A stretch of 45,506 nt of DNA from Acidobacteriota bacterium (GCA_016215215.1 JACRKW010000112.1:1-45506); one strand, 5' to 3'; positions 1 through 9,654 are shown, counted from the stretch's first letter. Translations and numbers: made by a program. The notes: generated by a model not told the origin, from the sequence alone.

Positions 1-2295
1 CTTTTCATTATCGCGCGGCATGATGGCCTCGAAAATGCCGTGGCGGTGGGCGGCCAGCAGTTTCTCTTTGACGCCCCCGATGGGGAGCACGCGGCCGCGC
101 AGTGTAATCTCACCCGTCATGGCCACGTCGCCGCGTACCGGCAACTTGGTCAGCGCCGAAGACAGTGTCGTGGCAATGGTAATTCCAGCCGATGGGCCAT
201 CCTTGGGGATGGCGCCCTCCGGCACGTGGATGTGGATGTCCAGATGGCGGTAGAAGTCGCGCGGCAGGCCCAGCATGGAGGCGCGTGAGCGAACAAAGCT
301 CATCGCCGCCTGCGCCGACTCCTGCATCACATCGCCCAGTTTTCCTGTGGTCATCAGGCGGCCCCGGCCTTCCATGACCGTGGCCTCGGTGGTAAGCACC
401 TGCCCGCCCACTTCGGTCCAGGCCAGGCCGGTGGCGATACCTACTTCTGGTAGCTTATCCTTGCTGAAATCGCGGAACCGGGCCGCGCCCAGTAGGTCGG
501 TCACCTTGGCCGCGTCCACCGTCACCTTGGGATAGACGCTCATCGGCGTCGTCACCGCCTCGTCGCTCGCCCGCTCGACGCCGGCTTCCGATTCGGCCTT
601 CGATTGGGCGATGACAATCTGGCGCGCGATCTTCCGGCATACGTTGCCGATCTCGCGCTCCATGTTCCGCACGCCGGCCTCACGCGTGTAGCCCTGCACC
701 AGCGCCAGCAAGCCCGCGTCCTGAAACTCGACGTTGTCCAGGTCGAGTCCTGTGGCTTTCATCTGTTTTGGCACCAGGAAACGCCGGGCGATCTCCATCT
801 TCTCCATCTCGGTGTAGCCCGAGAGCCGGATGACTTCCATGCGGTCCTGCAGCGCCGGCGGGATGGTGTGCATCACGTTCGCCGTGGCGATGAAGAACAC
901 TTCGCTCAGGTCGTATTCGACGTCGAGGTAGTGGTCCTGGAACATGAAGTTCTGCTCCGGGTCCAGCACTTCGAGCAACGCCGCGGAAGGATCGCCGCGG
1001 AAGTCGGTCGACATCTTGTCGACCTCGTCCAGCATGAACACCGGGTTCCGCGTTCCTGCCTTCTTCATCATCTGCAGAATCTGACCCGGCAGCGCGCCGA
1101 TATAGGTGCGGCGGTGCCCGCGGATCTCCGCCTCATCGCGCACTCCGCCCAGCGACAGGCGGACGAAGTTGCGGCCGGTAGCCTGCGCTATCGACATTCC
1201 CAGCGAAGTCTTGCCCACGCCGGGAGGCCCAACAAAGCACAGAATTGAGCCCTTCGGGTTCTTCACCAGGCGCCGCACAGCCAGGAACTCCAGGATGCGC
1301 TCCTTGATCTTCTCCAAACCGTAATGGTCGGAGTTGAGCACCTCCTCGGCGAAACGCAGGTCGCGAATCTCCTTGGACTTCTTCTTCCACGGTACGGCCA
1401 GCATCCAGTCCAGGTAGTTGCGCGACACAGTCGACTCGGCCGACATCGGCGGCATCTGCTCCAGTCGGCGCAATTCGGCCAGCGCCTTCTCCTTCGCGTC
1501 GCCCGTCATGCCGGACTGGTCGATCTTCTTCTTGATCTCGTCGAACTCCGACTTCTCGCCGCGGCCCAGTTCCTTCTGGATGGCCTTGATCTTCTCGTTG
1601 AGGTAGTACTCTTTTTGCGCCTTCTCCATCTGGCGCTTCACCCGGCCCTGGATTGTGCGGTCGACGTTGAGCTTCTCGATCTCGATGTCGAGCATGTCGG
1701 CCACGCGCGTCAGCCTGTCCATCGGGTCGAAGATCTCCAGCAGTTCCTGCTTCTCTTCGATCGTCAGTTGCAGATTGGCGCCCACCGTGTCGGCCAGCTT
1801 GCCTGGATCGTCCACCCGGATGGCGGCGATCATCGTCTCGTAATTGACGTTCTGGCTCAGCTTCACGTACTGCTCGAACAGCGAGGTCACCCTCGTCGTC
1901 AAGGCTTCTAGCGCCGGCCCCTGCTCCACCCTCGACGGGAAGGTCTTCACCGTTGCGCGGAAGAATCCATCCTCTTCGGCCACCGAGATGATCTTGGCGC
2001 GTTCCACGCCCTCCACCAGCACCTTGATGTTGCCGTCCGGCATCCGGACCGATTGCACGATATTGGCGACGGTCCCAACCTGGTAGATGTCTTCCGGACG
2101 CGGTTCGTCCACTCCAGCGTCGTGTTGCGTCGCCAGGAAGATCTTCTTCTCCCCCGAAAGGGCGTCTTCCAGCGCGCGTACGCTCGACTCCCGGCCCACG
2201 ACGAACGGTGTCATCATGTGCGGGAAGATCACGACGTCCCGAATGGGCATCATGGGATGGCGCCGGGTTTCGGACTTCTCTCTTGCTGTGCTCAT
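1..2295 (-). CDS. lon: ATP-dependent Lon protease (3' end outside window)
   Basis: Lon is a cytosolic AAA+ serine protease that degrades misfolded and regulatory proteins. The ATG at 2293-2295 opens a frame of exactly 765 codons to base 1, without a stop, so only a few dozen C-terminal residues are missing. The N-terminal substrate-binding domain begins [20 protein letters not shown]; Walker A GPPGVGKT lies near 1210-1233; the catalytic serine sits in PKDGPSAG (Ser702, bases 190-192); the lysine motif GVKEK lies near 61-72; the frame leaves the window in [13 protein letters not shown]. It follows clpX on the same strand after 133 bp, so the two may be co-transcribed or separately controlled stress genes. 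I see no frameshift or missing catalytic residue. Family assignment is certain; the start is supported by family length. Confidence 0.96.
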   Translation of the reverse strand, partial: MSTAREKSETRRHPMMPIRDVVIFPHMMTPFVVGRESSVRALEDALSGEKKIFLATQHDAGVDEPRPEDIYQVGTVANIVQSVRMPDGNIKVLVEGVERAKIISVAEEDGFFRATVKTFPSRVEQGPALEALTTRVTSLFEQYVKLSQNVNYETMIAAIRVDDPGKLADTVGANLQLTIEEKQELLEIFDPMDRLTRVADMLDIEIEKLNVDRTIQGRVKRQMEKAQKEYYLNEKIKAIQKELGRGEKSEFDEIKKKIDQSGMTGDAKEKALAELRRLEQMPPMSAESTVSRNYLDWMLAVPWKKKSKEIRDLRFAEEVLNSDHYGLEKIKERILEFLAVRRLVKNPKGSILCFVGPPGVGKTSLGMSIAQATGRNFVRLSLGGVRDEAEIRGHRRTYIGALPGQILQMMKKAGTRNPVFMLDEVDKMSTDFRGDPSAALLEVLDPEQNFMFQDHYLDVEYDLSEVFFIATANVMHTIPPALQDRMEVIRLSGYTEMEKMEIARRFLVPKQMKATGLDLDNVEFQDAGLLALVQGYTREAGVRNMEREIGNVCRKIARQIVIAQSKAESEAGVERASDEAVTTPMSVYPKVTVDAAKVTDLLGAARFRDFSKDKLPEVGIATGLAWTEVGGQVLTTEATVMEGRGRLMTTGKLGDVMQESAQAAMSFVRSRASMLGLPRDFYRHLDIHIHVPEGAIPKDGPSAGITIATTLSSALTKLPVRGDVAMTGEITLRGRVLPIGGVKEKLLAAHRHGIFEAIMPRDNEK

Positions 2296-2405
2296 CGTGT
2301 TGTGTGGGAGATGTCTGGTTTGATGATAGCGGTTGGATACCTAATCGCGCCCCAACCCGCTTCCCTACGATAGTGGCTCCATCTGAACAGACGCGCTGAA
2401 CAGCC

Positions 2406-2426
2406 GCGGCCTCCAACTTAGGCCGC
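2406..2426 (-). terminator. Short hairpin just after clpX
   Basis: A perfect 7-bp stem (gcggcct / aggccgc) with a 7-nt loop lies 2 bp beyond the clpX stop codon. No T-run follows on the minus strand, so it may only stabilise or attenuate the transcript before lon. Confidence 0.4.
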
Positions 2427-2428
2427 GA

Positions 2429-3691
2429 TCAACCCGCTTTTTCCAGTAGCGCCCAGTTGATCCTCTGTGACAATACCATCTCCCGTGTCACCGCGAACTC
2501 GCGGACCTTCTTGTACGAGGGAAGGTAGTACATCAAATCGAGCATCAACTCCTCCAGTATCATACGGAGGCCGCGTGCCCCGACTTTGCGCTGGAGAGCC
2601 TGCTCGGCAATCGCCTCCATCGCATCGTCACTGAACCTCAGCTTAACATTTTCATACTCGAGCAGTTTCTGGTACTGCTTGAGAATCGCATTTTTTGGCT
2701 TGGTGAGAATCTGTACCAGCGCTGCGCGGTCCAAATCCTCCAACACCCCGGCTACCGGCAGCCGCCCAATGAACTCCGGTATGAAACCATACCGTATCAG
2801 GTCCTCAGGCTGCAACTGCTCCAGCAGCGTCATGTCCCGCTGTTGCACAGTGAGCGGGGTAAGTTTTTCCTCGTCGCCCTTGAAGCCCAACGTCTTCTTC
2901 CCGGTCCGGCGGGAGATGATCTTCTCCAGCCCGACGAACGCCCCGCCGCAAATGAACAGGATGTTGGACGTGTCCACCGGCGTGAACTCCTGGTGCGGGT
3001 GCTTCCGCCCGCCTTGCGGCGGCACGTTGGCGATCGTGCCTTCCAGGATCTTCAGCAGAGCCTGCTGCACACCTTCGCCACTCACATCGCGTGTGATGGA
3101 GGGGTTCTCATCTTTGCGCGAGATCTTGTCGATCTCATCGATGTAGATGATACCGGACTGGCAGCGCTGGACGTCCCAATCGGAATTCTGCAATAGCCGG
3201 AGAACGATGTTCTCCACATCTTCGCCTACATAGCCGGCTTCGGTCAGCGTCGTTGCATCCACAATCGCGAACGGAACGTCGAGGATTCGCGCCAGCGTCT
3301 GCGCCAGAAGCGTCTTGCCCGTCCCGGTCGGCCCAATCAGCAAGATGTTGGACTTGGCTAACTCCACCTCGCCGACTCTCGCCCGGTTCATCTGAATCCG
3401 CTTGTAGTGGTTGTACACCGCCACCGCCAGCTTCTTCTTCACCGAGTCCTGGCCTATCACATAGGCGTCCAGGCATTCCTTTAGTTCCAACGGCTTGGGC
3501 AGCTTGTTCGGGGCGCCGTAGGGCTTTTCCGGGCGATCGTCCTCCAGAATCGAGTTGCAGACGGCGATGCACTCATCGCAGATGTAGGCACGGGGGTAGT
3601 CGCTCGGTGAGGAGATTAGCTTTCCAACGACGTCCTGGGTCTTGTGGCAAAAAGAACAGCGTAGTGTTTCGTCGTTCGCGGAACGCTTCAA
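2429..3691 (-). CDS. clpX: ATP-dependent Clp protease ATP-binding subunit ClpX
   Basis: ClpX is the AAA+ unfoldase that feeds substrates to ClpP in the cytoplasm. The 420-residue product has the normal ClpX length. The N-terminal zinc-binding domain shows C12, C15, C38 and C41; then come Walker A GPTGTGKT, Walker [11 protein letters not shown], and the sensor and C-terminal small domain with KVGARGLR. The start is the rare codon TTG at 3689-3691, supported by a GAGGAG ribosome site about 8 nt upstream, and it gives the canonical N-terminus just before the zinc finger. clpP is often directly upstream of clpX, but here the upstream side is a 240-bp divergent promoter region followed by a peptidase gene, so clpP must be elsewhere. 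lon follows on the same strand. Confidence 0.96.
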   Translation of the reverse strand: MKRSANDETLRCSFCHKTQDVVGKLISSPSDYPRAYICDECIAVCNSILEDDRPEKPYGAPNKLPKPLELKECLDAYVIGQDSVKKKLAVAVYNHYKRIQMNRARVGEVELAKSNILLIGPTGTGKTLLAQTLARILDVPFAIVDATTLTEAGYVGEDVENIVLRLLQNSDWDVQRCQSGIIYIDEIDKISRKDENPSITRDVSGEGVQQALLKILEGTIANVPPQGGRKHPHQEFTPVDTSNILFICGGAFVGLEKIISRRTGKKTLGFKGDEEKLTPLTVQQRDMTLLEQLQPEDLIRYGFIPEFIGRLPVAGVLEDLDRAALVQILTKPKNAILKQYQKLLEYENVKLRFSDDAMEAIAEQALQRKVGARGLRMILEELMLDLMYYLPSYKKVREFAVTREMVLSQRINWALLEKAG

Positions 3692-3886
3692 TCTATAACT
3701 CCTCGCAGCCGGCCTCGGCTAGGGGACTGCTTCGACCCTGCTGAACCCGCACCTGTATTATCCTCCGAAAAGTGCGCGGGGAGCAATCGGAGAAAAAGCG
3801 GGTCTGGTCCCATCCGACCGGTAGACCCACAGAGGGGGCTGGTATTGTCGAGTAACAAACGGGAGTACCGGTTCGCCTTTGCAATA

Positions 3887-3892
3887 TATAAT
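3887..3892 (+). promoter_or_regulatory. -10 element upstream of the M28 peptidase
   Basis: A perfect TATAAT hexamer lies in the 240-bp divergent region between clpX and the peptidase gene and would place the transcript start about 33 nt before the peptidase ATG. I do not see a good -35 hexamer at normal spacing, so only the -10 is claimed. Confidence 0.45.
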
Positions 3893-3931
3893 GACGGGGT
3901 CTCTACTCCCTGTACGCCCGTAACCACCAAT

Positions 3932-5500
3932 ATGAAACAGCACTTGAAGCTCATCGCATGTACCGCTGCCCTGGCCGTGTTGGCCCTTGGGCAGGATAAG
4001 GTGGACCTGGAGTCCATCTACAAGATCAAGCAGGAGGCATTCCAGAACTCCAAGGTGATGGACTACCTCTGGAATCTCACCGACGTCCACGGCCCGCGTC
4101 TGGCCGGCAGTCCGCGCTACAAGGCCGGGGCCGATTGGGCCGTCAAGACCCTCAAGGAAATGGGGATTGATAACGCCACCTTGGAAACTTGGGGCACCTT
4201 CGGCAAAGGCTGGGAAAACAAGAAGTTCGTGGCAGCCATGACCGAACCGGCCCACATGCCGCTCATCGGCGCTCCTCAGGCGTGGACCTCCTCCACCGAG
4301 GGGCTGCTCTCCGGTGAGGCCATTCTCGCCCGGCTTCAGAACGACGAAGACCTCGCCAAGTGGAAGGGCAAACTCGCCGGCAAGATTGTCCTCACCTCTG
4401 ATCAAGTCCAGATTGCCCTGCATGATAGGCCCGAAGGCCGCCGCTACTCCGACGCCGAACTGGCCGAACTCGCCCAGGCCCAAATGATGGCCTTCGGCCC
4501 TCGAGCTCAGCAGGCAGGGCCGGGAGGTCCGCAGAACTTCTTGCAGATCATGGCTTTCCGGCGAAAGATGAACGACTTTCTGAGAGAAGAAAAGGTCGGT
4601 GCCATCATCAGCGGCAGCCGCGGTGATCTCGGCACCTACTTCGCCGGGGGAGGCGGCTCGCGCGATCCCAAGGAGCAACTCGCCCCGCCCATGGTCGTTC
4701 TCACGGCCGAACACTACAATCGCATCTACCGCCTGCTCGACAGGAAGGTCCCGGTCAAACTCGAACTCGACATCCAGAACCAGTGGACAGAGCCGGATCA
4801 GAACAATTTCAACATCGTCGGGGAGATCCCCGGCTCCGGCAAGCACAAGGATGAGGTCGTAATGATCGGCGGCCACTTCGACACCTGGCATGCCGGTACC
4901 GGAGCCACCGATAACGGCGCCGGCAGCGCCGTGATGATGGAGGTGATGCGCATCCTCAAGAAGCTCGACCTCAAGCTCGACCGCACCGTGCGCATCGGCC
5001 TGTGGGACGCCGAAGAGCAGGGCCTGCTCGGTTCACGCGGCTACGTCACCAAGCACTTCGCCAACCGGTCTGACATGAAAACGCTGCCGGAATGGGACAA
5101 GCTCTCGGCCTACTACAACGTCGACAACGGTGGGGGCAAGATTCGCGGCATCTACCTCCAGGGCAACGAAATGGTTCGCCCCATCTTCGAGACCTGGCTG
5201 GCGCCATTCAAGGACCTGGGCGTCTCCACCATCACCATCCGCAATACCAGCGGCACCGACCATCAGAGCTTCGACGCAGTCGGCCTGCCCGGATTCCAGT
5301 TCATCCAGGACTCGCTCGAGTACGACACCCGTACCCACCACACCAACATGGATGTCTACGATCGCATCCCCCGCCAGGACATGATGCAGATGTCAGCCGT
5401 CGTCGCCTCCCTGGTGGTCCACACGGCCAACAGGGAAGAGAAACTGCCCCGCAAGCCCAAACCCGCGCCCGGACAGGGCCGCGGCCCCATGGGCTTCTAG
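3932..5500 (+). CDS. Exported M28-family zinc metallopeptidase
   Basis: Probable secreted aminopeptidase or carboxypeptidase-Q-like enzyme that trims peptides outside the cytoplasm. The ATG at 3932 is chosen because it starts a signal peptide (MKQHLKLIACTAALAVLALG); the frame is open upstream to 3845 but that extension has no signal-like character. The 522-residue protein has a middle segment that probably contains a PA-type insert, then the M28 catalytic core: GGHFDTWHAG, TDNGAGSAVMME, WDAEEQGLLGSRGY and a late histidine in RTHHTNMDVYD, which together supply the expected two-zinc ligands and the catalytic glutamate. The C-terminus is a short Pro/Gly/Arg tail. No Shine-Dalgarno sequence is obvious before the ATG. 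It lies convergent with the ferredoxin gene. The exact substrate cannot be read from the sequence. Confidence 0.9.
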   Translation: MKQHLKLIACTAALAVLALGQDKVDLESIYKIKQEAFQNSKVMDYLWNLTDVHGPRLAGSPRYKAGADWAVKTLKEMGIDNATLETWGTFGKGWENKKFVAAMTEPAHMPLIGAPQAWTSSTEGLLSGEAILARLQNDEDLAKWKGKLAGKIVLTSDQVQIALHDRPEGRRYSDAELAELAQAQMMAFGPRAQQAGPGGPQNFLQIMAFRRKMNDFLREEKVGAIISGSRGDLGTYFAGGGGSRDPKEQLAPPMVVLTAEHYNRIYRLLDRKVPVKLELDIQNQWTEPDQNNFNIVGEIPGSGKHKDEVVMIGGHFDTWHAGTGATDNGAGSAVMMEVMRILKKLDLKLDRTVRIGLWDAEEQGLLGSRGYVTKHFANRSDMKTLPEWDKLSAYYNVDNGGGKIRGIYLQGNEMVRPIFETWLAPFKDLGVSTITIRNTSGTDHQSFDAVGLPGFQFIQDSLEYDTRTHHTNMDVYDRIPRQDMMQMSAVVASLVVHTANREEKLPRKPKPAPGQGRGPMGF

Positions 5501-5523
5501 GCCTGTCAGGCCCGGCACGGAAA

Positions 5524-5566
5524 GCCCGGCATGCGTCGCATGCCGGGCCCGGCCGCCTTCGGCGGC
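5524..5566. terminator. Two tandem hairpins between convergent genes
   Basis: The first hairpin has a perfect 11-bp stem (GCCCGGCATGC, 5524-5534; complement 5538-5548) with a 3-nt loop. The second has a 6-bp stem (GCCGCC / GGCGGC, 5552-5566) with loop TTC. They fill the 88 bp between the ends of the M28 peptidase and ferredoxin genes and probably act as a bidirectional terminator, although there is no long T-run. Confidence 0.6.
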
Positions 5567-5588
5567 ATTCCACACTCTCCAACCCGGT

Positions 5589-5888
5589 CTAGTTGAAGTA
5601 AGCTGCGTTGGTCTCGGCGAACGAAGCCTGGTCGGCGGGAAGTTCGTCCAGCACGTAGATCGAATTGGTCGGGCACACGGGCACGCACGCGCCGCAGTCG
5701 ATGCATTCGGTCGGGTGGATGTAGAGCTGCGGAACAGTGTCGTAGCCGCCCTCTTCTGGGGTCGGGTGAATGCAGTTCACCGGGCAGGCTTCGATGCAGT
5801 GGTTGTCTTTGGTGCAAGTGTCCGTGATCACGTATGCCAGACCATACAGTGCAAGCCGGGTGCCATAACCGGCCGGCGTGGAAACCAC
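5589..5888 (-). CDS. Ferredoxin with two Fe-S clusters
   Basis: Small soluble electron carrier of the bacterial-type two-cluster ferredoxin family. In the 99-residue product the cysteines form two groups: C25, C31, C35, C39 (CTKDNHCIEACPVNC) and C62, C65, C68, C72 (CIDCGACVPVCP). The second group is a classical [4Fe-4S] motif; the first has the wide spacing seen in 7Fe or 8Fe ferredoxins. The GTG at 5886-5888 is chosen because GAGG lies 5-6 nt upstream; this gives about 17 residues ahead of the AYVITD segment where most relatives begin. It is a single-gene unit, convergent with the M28 peptidase and divergent from the OPT transporter. The redox partner is unknown, but the radical SAM enzyme encoded at 8185-9336 would need a reductant of this kind. 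Confidence 0.88.
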   Translation of the reverse strand: MVSTPAGYGTRLALYGLAYVITDTCTKDNHCIEACPVNCIHPTPEEGGYDTVPQLYIHPTECIDCGACVPVCPTNSIYVLDELPADQASFAETNAAYFN

Positions 5889-6004
5889 ACAAACCTCACA
5901 ACTTAACTGGCTTCACCGGATTCTCGCCAGTGGGGCAAATCACTCACTAGCGGAAACTCCCCCTGAACAGGTATGATTTTCTCCGGCCCACGGAGTTCTA
6001 CCGA

Positions 6005-8035
6005 ATGTCCAAACCCAACACTGAATACAAACCGTTTGTCCCACCGGACATGAAGATGCCGGAGTTCACCCTCCGCGCGGTGCTGCTCGGCCTCATCATG
6101 ACTGTTATCCTCGGCGCCGCCAATGCCTACCTCGGCCTGCGCGCCGGCCAGACCATCGCTGCAACTTATCCCGCCGCCGTTATCGGCATGGCCGTCCTCA
6201 GGATCTTCAGGGGCTCGGTCCTGGAAGAGAACATAGCCAGAACGGTCGGCAGCATCGGCGAATCCGTCGCCGCGGGCGCCATTTTTACCATCCCCGCCTT
6301 TGTCATCGTCAAAGCGTGGCCGGCCTTCGATTCGTTCGAGGCCTATTGGCAATCGAGCGCGCTCATGCTGGTCGGCGGAACGCTCGGCATCCTCTTTGTC
6401 ACCCTGCTGCGCCGGGTCATGGTCGAGGATCCCGAACTGCCCTACCCGGAATCCTCCGCCGCCGCTGAGATCCACAAAGCCGGCCAGCGTGGCTCCGACG
6501 CGGCCTCGACGCTCTTTCAGGCCATGGGTATCGGCGGCTTCATCTACCTGCTTGGAGAACTGAAACTCTTCTCCGCCAGCAGGGACTTCCTCTTCAGGGT
6601 TGGCGAACTGGGCAAGAGCATGGTCAGGATCGGCGAGGCCGGTACGGTTTCGGTCGGCGGGATCACCAAGTTCTCCCTTCCCGCTGTCTCTCCGGCCTAT
6701 CTTGGTGTCGGCTACATCATCGGCCCGCGTCTTGGCGCGCTCAACTTCGCCGGCGGCCTGCTGGCCTGGGGTCTGATGGTTCCGCTCCTGGTCTACTTCC
6801 TAGGCCCCGAACTGTCGAAGAACCTTCCGGCCGGCGGCGGAGAGGCGGCCTGGGACGGGGTCACCAACCACGTCTGGCGCAACATCGTGCGGCCCATCGC
6901 CGTCGGCGGCATGTTGGTGGGCGCGTCCTACACCATGTTCAAAATGCGCAATGCGCTTGCCACCGGTATCAGGCGCGCCGTCGCCGACCTCAAAAAGGCA
7001 GGCGGGCACACTGAGGCCCACGACCGCACTCAGATCGACCTCAACTTCAAGGTTGTCTTCCTCGGCTTGGCAGTCACCTTCGCCGCCATGGTCCTGCTCT
7101 ACAACTTCTTCGCCCAGTCACTGCCCGGCGCCGTGGTCGCCGCGGCGGTGATGATCATCCTCGGCTTCTTCTTTGCCGCGGTCTCCGGCAATCTGGTGGG
7201 GATCATCGGCTCGTCCAACAACCCCATCTCCGGATTGACCCTCTCCACTCTCATCGTGGCCGCGCTGCTGATGGTAGCCATTGGCGTCAAGGGTCCGGCC
7301 GGCGTCGCCGCTGTCCTCGGAGTCGCCGCGGTCGTCTGCGTCTCCTCCGCGGTCGCCGGAGAAATGCTCCAGGACCTCAAGGTTGGCCATATCCTCGGCG
7401 GCACGCCGCGCTCCATGCAGATCGGCGACTTCATCGGCATCCTGGTCTCCGGCCTAGTGCTCTACTTCCCCCTGTGGATGCTCCACCAAGGCAACATCAA
7501 GGAGGGCGGCATCGGCTTCGGCGACCCCAAACTCTCCGCTCCCCAGGCGGGCCTGATGGCTATGCTCAGCCAAGGGATCGTCGGCGGCGACATGGCCTGG
7601 CCCCTTGTGGTCACCGGCATCGCCTTGGGCTTGGCCCTCATCCTGCTCCAGGTGAAGAGCCCCATGCTCTTTTCCGTCGGCATGTACCTGCCGCTGGAAA
7701 CCACCTTCGCCATCTTCACCGGTGGCGTCATCCGCTGGCTAATGGAGCGCGCACGCGACAAGCGCGGCTTCAACGACGCCCAGAAGGCGCGCGTTGAAAA
7801 CTCCGCCATCCTCATCGCCTCCGGCCTCATTGCCGGCGAAGCGCTGATGGGCCTGGTGAAGGCCGGCTTCAACATTGCCGACAAACCACTGGCCTCCATC
7901 TTCAGCTTCTTTGAGGCGCCCCCGGTCATTGCCGGGGTCGTTGTCTTCGCCTTCCTCGCCTACCTCATGATCCAGTGGCCCCAGGCCAAGGCCGGCGATC
8001 CCAACGAGCCCGCCCCGCCCGCCGCTATCATGTAA
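6005..8035 (+). CDS. OPT-family oligopeptide transporter
   Basis: Inner-membrane transporter of the OPT/YSL superfamily, which imports small peptides or peptide-like metal chelates by proton symport. The 676-residue product starts with a short hydrophilic tail and then shows many hydrophobic segments (about 14-16), beginning with FTLRAVLLGLIMTVILGAAN. The early motif AYLGLRAGQTIAATYPAAVIGM and the middle segment SGNLVGIIGSSNNPISGLTLST are characteristic of the prokaryotic OPT subfamily. ATG at 6005 has a GGAG-like site about 10 nt upstream. The gene is monocistronic and is followed by a strong hairpin at 8117-8154. With M28 and M20 peptidases nearby it fits a peptide-scavenging lifestyle, but the actual substrate is not determined by sequence. 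Confidence 0.93.
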   Translation: MSKPNTEYKPFVPPDMKMPEFTLRAVLLGLIMTVILGAANAYLGLRAGQTIAATYPAAVIGMAVLRIFRGSVLEENIARTVGSIGESVAAGAIFTIPAFVIVKAWPAFDSFEAYWQSSALMLVGGTLGILFVTLLRRVMVEDPELPYPESSAAAEIHKAGQRGSDAASTLFQAMGIGGFIYLLGELKLFSASRDFLFRVGELGKSMVRIGEAGTVSVGGITKFSLPAVSPAYLGVGYIIGPRLGALNFAGGLLAWGLMVPLLVYFLGPELSKNLPAGGGEAAWDGVTNHVWRNIVRPIAVGGMLVGASYTMFKMRNALATGIRRAVADLKKAGGHTEAHDRTQIDLNFKVVFLGLAVTFAAMVLLYNFFAQSLPGAVVAAAVMIILGFFFAAVSGNLVGIIGSSNNPISGLTLSTLIVAALLMVAIGVKGPAGVAAVLGVAAVVCVSSAVAGEMLQDLKVGHILGGTPRSMQIGDFIGILVSGLVLYFPLWMLHQGNIKEGGIGFGDPKLSAPQAGLMAMLSQGIVGGDMAWPLVVTGIALGLALILLQVKSPMLFSVGMYLPLETTFAIFTGGVIRWLMERARDKRGFNDAQKARVENSAILIASGLIAGEALMGLVKAGFNIADKPLASIFSFFEAPPVIAGVVVFAFLAYLMIQWPQAKAGDPNEPAPPAAIM

Positions 8036-8116
8036 GCCATCCACCTCTGTCGCGGCATCCGGGCCTTTCCCGCCAGGGAGGGCTCGGTCGCGCTGCGAGA
8101 TATCCCCCAATTCTCC

Positions 8117-8154
8117 GGGGCGCATTGAAAACCCCTTGGTTTTCAATGCGCCCC
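8117..8154. terminator. Perfect 17-bp hairpin after the OPT gene
   Basis: The left arm ggggcgcattgaaaacc (8117-8133) and right arm (8138-8154) are exact reverse complements, with loop CCTT. It lies 81 bp after the OPT stop and 30 bp before the radical SAM start. A T-run is absent, so it may be a terminator of unusual form, an mRNA-stabilising structure or a small mobile repeat. Confidence 0.55.
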
Positions 8155-8184
8155 TCATGGCCTCCCAATTGCATACCTCTTGGT

Positions 8185-9336
8185 ATGACCTCACTGGGCA
8201 CAGCGCCATCCTACCGGCCCCGGCTTGTTTTCTGGGAACTCACAACTGGTTGCAATCTCAGGTGTATCCACTGTCGCGCCAGCGCCACGGAGCTGATGAG
8301 TCCTGACGATCTTTCCACCCGCGAGTGCCTCGAAATCGTTGATCAGCTTGCGTCATATGCCCCATTCATTCTCGTTCTGAGTGGCGGTGAGCCGCTCTGG
8401 CGCCGCGACGTATTCGACATCGCCAAACACGCTGTTTCCCGCGGTATCCGCGTCGCTTTGGCCACCAACGGTACTCTCCTTGACGAGGCCATGGCCGAAC
8501 GGATCAAGGATGCCGGAATCGTCCGTGTTTCCATCAGCTTGGACGGCGCCGACCGCATCACCCACGACTCCTTCCGCGGCCACGACGGCGCCTTTGATGC
8601 CGCCATCCGCGGTTTGGGCCATCTCCAGGAACTCGGCATCTCCACCCAGATCAACACCACAGTCTCCAAGCACAACTCCCACCAGCTTCCCGAAATGGTG
8701 GAACTGGCCAAGCAACTGAAAGTGGACGCCTTCCACCTCTTCCTGCTCGTGCCCGTCGGATGCGGCCTCACCATCGCCGAAGATCAGTCGGTGGACGCTG
8801 CCGAAGCCGAGCGCATTCTCAACTGGTTCTACGACCGCAGCATCGACTCCGGCATGGAGCTCAAGGCCACCTGTGCCCCCCAGTATTACCGCATCGCCCG
8901 CCAGCGCCGCGCAGAAGACCGGAAGGCAGGGTTGCCCGTCGCAGCGCAGATGCCCCACCCACAGCACGCCTCAGCTTTGAAAGGCCACCCAGGCGGACAG
9001 CCCACTGACCTGAACCAAATGACCCGCGGCTGCCTGGCAGCCTCCGGCGTCTGCTTCATCTCCCACCGAGGATCGGTCCAGCCCTGCGGGTATCTTCCCT
9101 TGGAGGCAGGCAACCTGCGGCGGCAGACCTTCCAGGAGGTCTGGGAGAAGTCGCCACTATTCCATGACTTGCGCGATCTCAACAACCTGGACGGCAAGTG
9201 CGGATACTGCGAGTTCAAGCAGGTCTGTATGGGGTGCCGGGCCCGCGCTTTCGGCGTGACCGGGGATTTCCACGACGAAGAGCCATTCTGTGTCTACGAG
9301 CCGAATCCGTCCCGCCGCCCGGCCATGCAACCGTAG
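8185..9336 (+). CDS. AhbD/NirJ-like radical SAM enzyme (heme biosynthesis type)
   Basis: Radical SAM protein with a C-terminal Fe-S (SPASM/twitch-like) region, most like AhbD, which decarboxylates iron-coproporphyrin III to heme b in the siroheme pathway, and the related NirJ. In the 383-residue product the SAM cluster motif is C23-x3-C27-x2-C30 (TTGCNLRCIHCRA), followed by LSGGEPLWR and SISLDG. The segment LKATCAPQYYRIARQR and the C-terminal cysteines (RGCLAASGVCFISHRG, QPCGYL, KCGYCEFKQVCMGCRARAFG, FCVYE) match the AhbD layout as I know it. ATG at 8185 is chosen because homology begins at PRLVFWELT; the upstream open frame runs through a hairpin. No ahbA, ahbB or ahbC is present here. Radical SAM is certain; the AhbD role is inference, and a peptide-modifying SPASM enzyme is the main alternative. 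Confidence 0.8.
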   Translation: MTSLGTAPSYRPRLVFWELTTGCNLRCIHCRASATELMSPDDLSTRECLEIVDQLASYAPFILVLSGGEPLWRRDVFDIAKHAVSRGIRVALATNGTLLDEAMAERIKDAGIVRVSISLDGADRITHDSFRGHDGAFDAAIRGLGHLQELGISTQINTTVSKHNSHQLPEMVELAKQLKVDAFHLFLLVPVGCGLTIAEDQSVDAAEAERILNWFYDRSIDSGMELKATCAPQYYRIARQRRAEDRKAGLPVAAQMPHPQHASALKGHPGGQPTDLNQMTRGCLAASGVCFISHRGSVQPCGYLPLEAGNLRRQTFQEVWEKSPLFHDLRDLNNLDGKCGYCEFKQVCMGCRARAFGVTGDFHDEEPFCVYEPNPSRRPAMQP

Positions 9337-9353
9337 CAGGAGGCATTTCACCC

Positions 9354-9638
9354 ATGGCTACTCTTGCGTTAAAGAGCCTCTCTGAGCCCCTTGGGAGGGA
9401 ACACCACGTCTTCGTCGTTTGCACTGGTGAGTATTGCCGGGTCGCCGGTTCCGAAGCTGTTCTGCGGGAGTTGAAGCAGTGCCGCCATCGAGCCTCGGGA
9501 GATCTTCGCATTGGCGCGTCGGAGTGCATCGGCCACTGCCAGCTGGCTCCCGCCATGGTCGAGAACGGCAGGATACTCGGCGGCGTCAGCAAGCGCAGGG
9601 TCAAGGCGGAACTCGCCCGCCTCGGCATGCTCGGCTAA
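9354..9638 (+). CDS. Thioredoxin-like [2Fe-2S] protein
   Basis: Small ferredoxin of the thioredoxin-like [2Fe-2S] family, related to the NuoE C-terminal domain. Its 94 residues hold C23-x4-C28 (VVCTGEYC) and C58-x3-C62 (ASECIGHC), followed by APAMVENGRILGGV, exactly the NuoE-type cluster pattern. ATG at 9354 is preceded by AGGAGG (9338-9343) at a spacing of 10 nt. The gene begins 17 bp after the radical SAM stop, so the two are very likely one transcription unit, and this protein may pass electrons to that enzyme or use its product. That functional link is inference from position only. It converges with motB, 16 bp away. Confidence 0.85.
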   Translation: MATLALKSLSEPLGREHHVFVVCTGEYCRVAGSEAVLRELKQCRHRASGDLRIGASECIGHCQLAPAMVENGRILGGVSKRRVKAELARLGMLG

Positions 9639-9654
9639 CCGCCGAATCTTCCAG

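Noticed and set aside
1133-2416. Long minus-strand frame overlapping lon
   Set aside because: It is the shifted frame of lon. Its Arg/Gly-rich product has no domain, and the lon frame holds every family motif.
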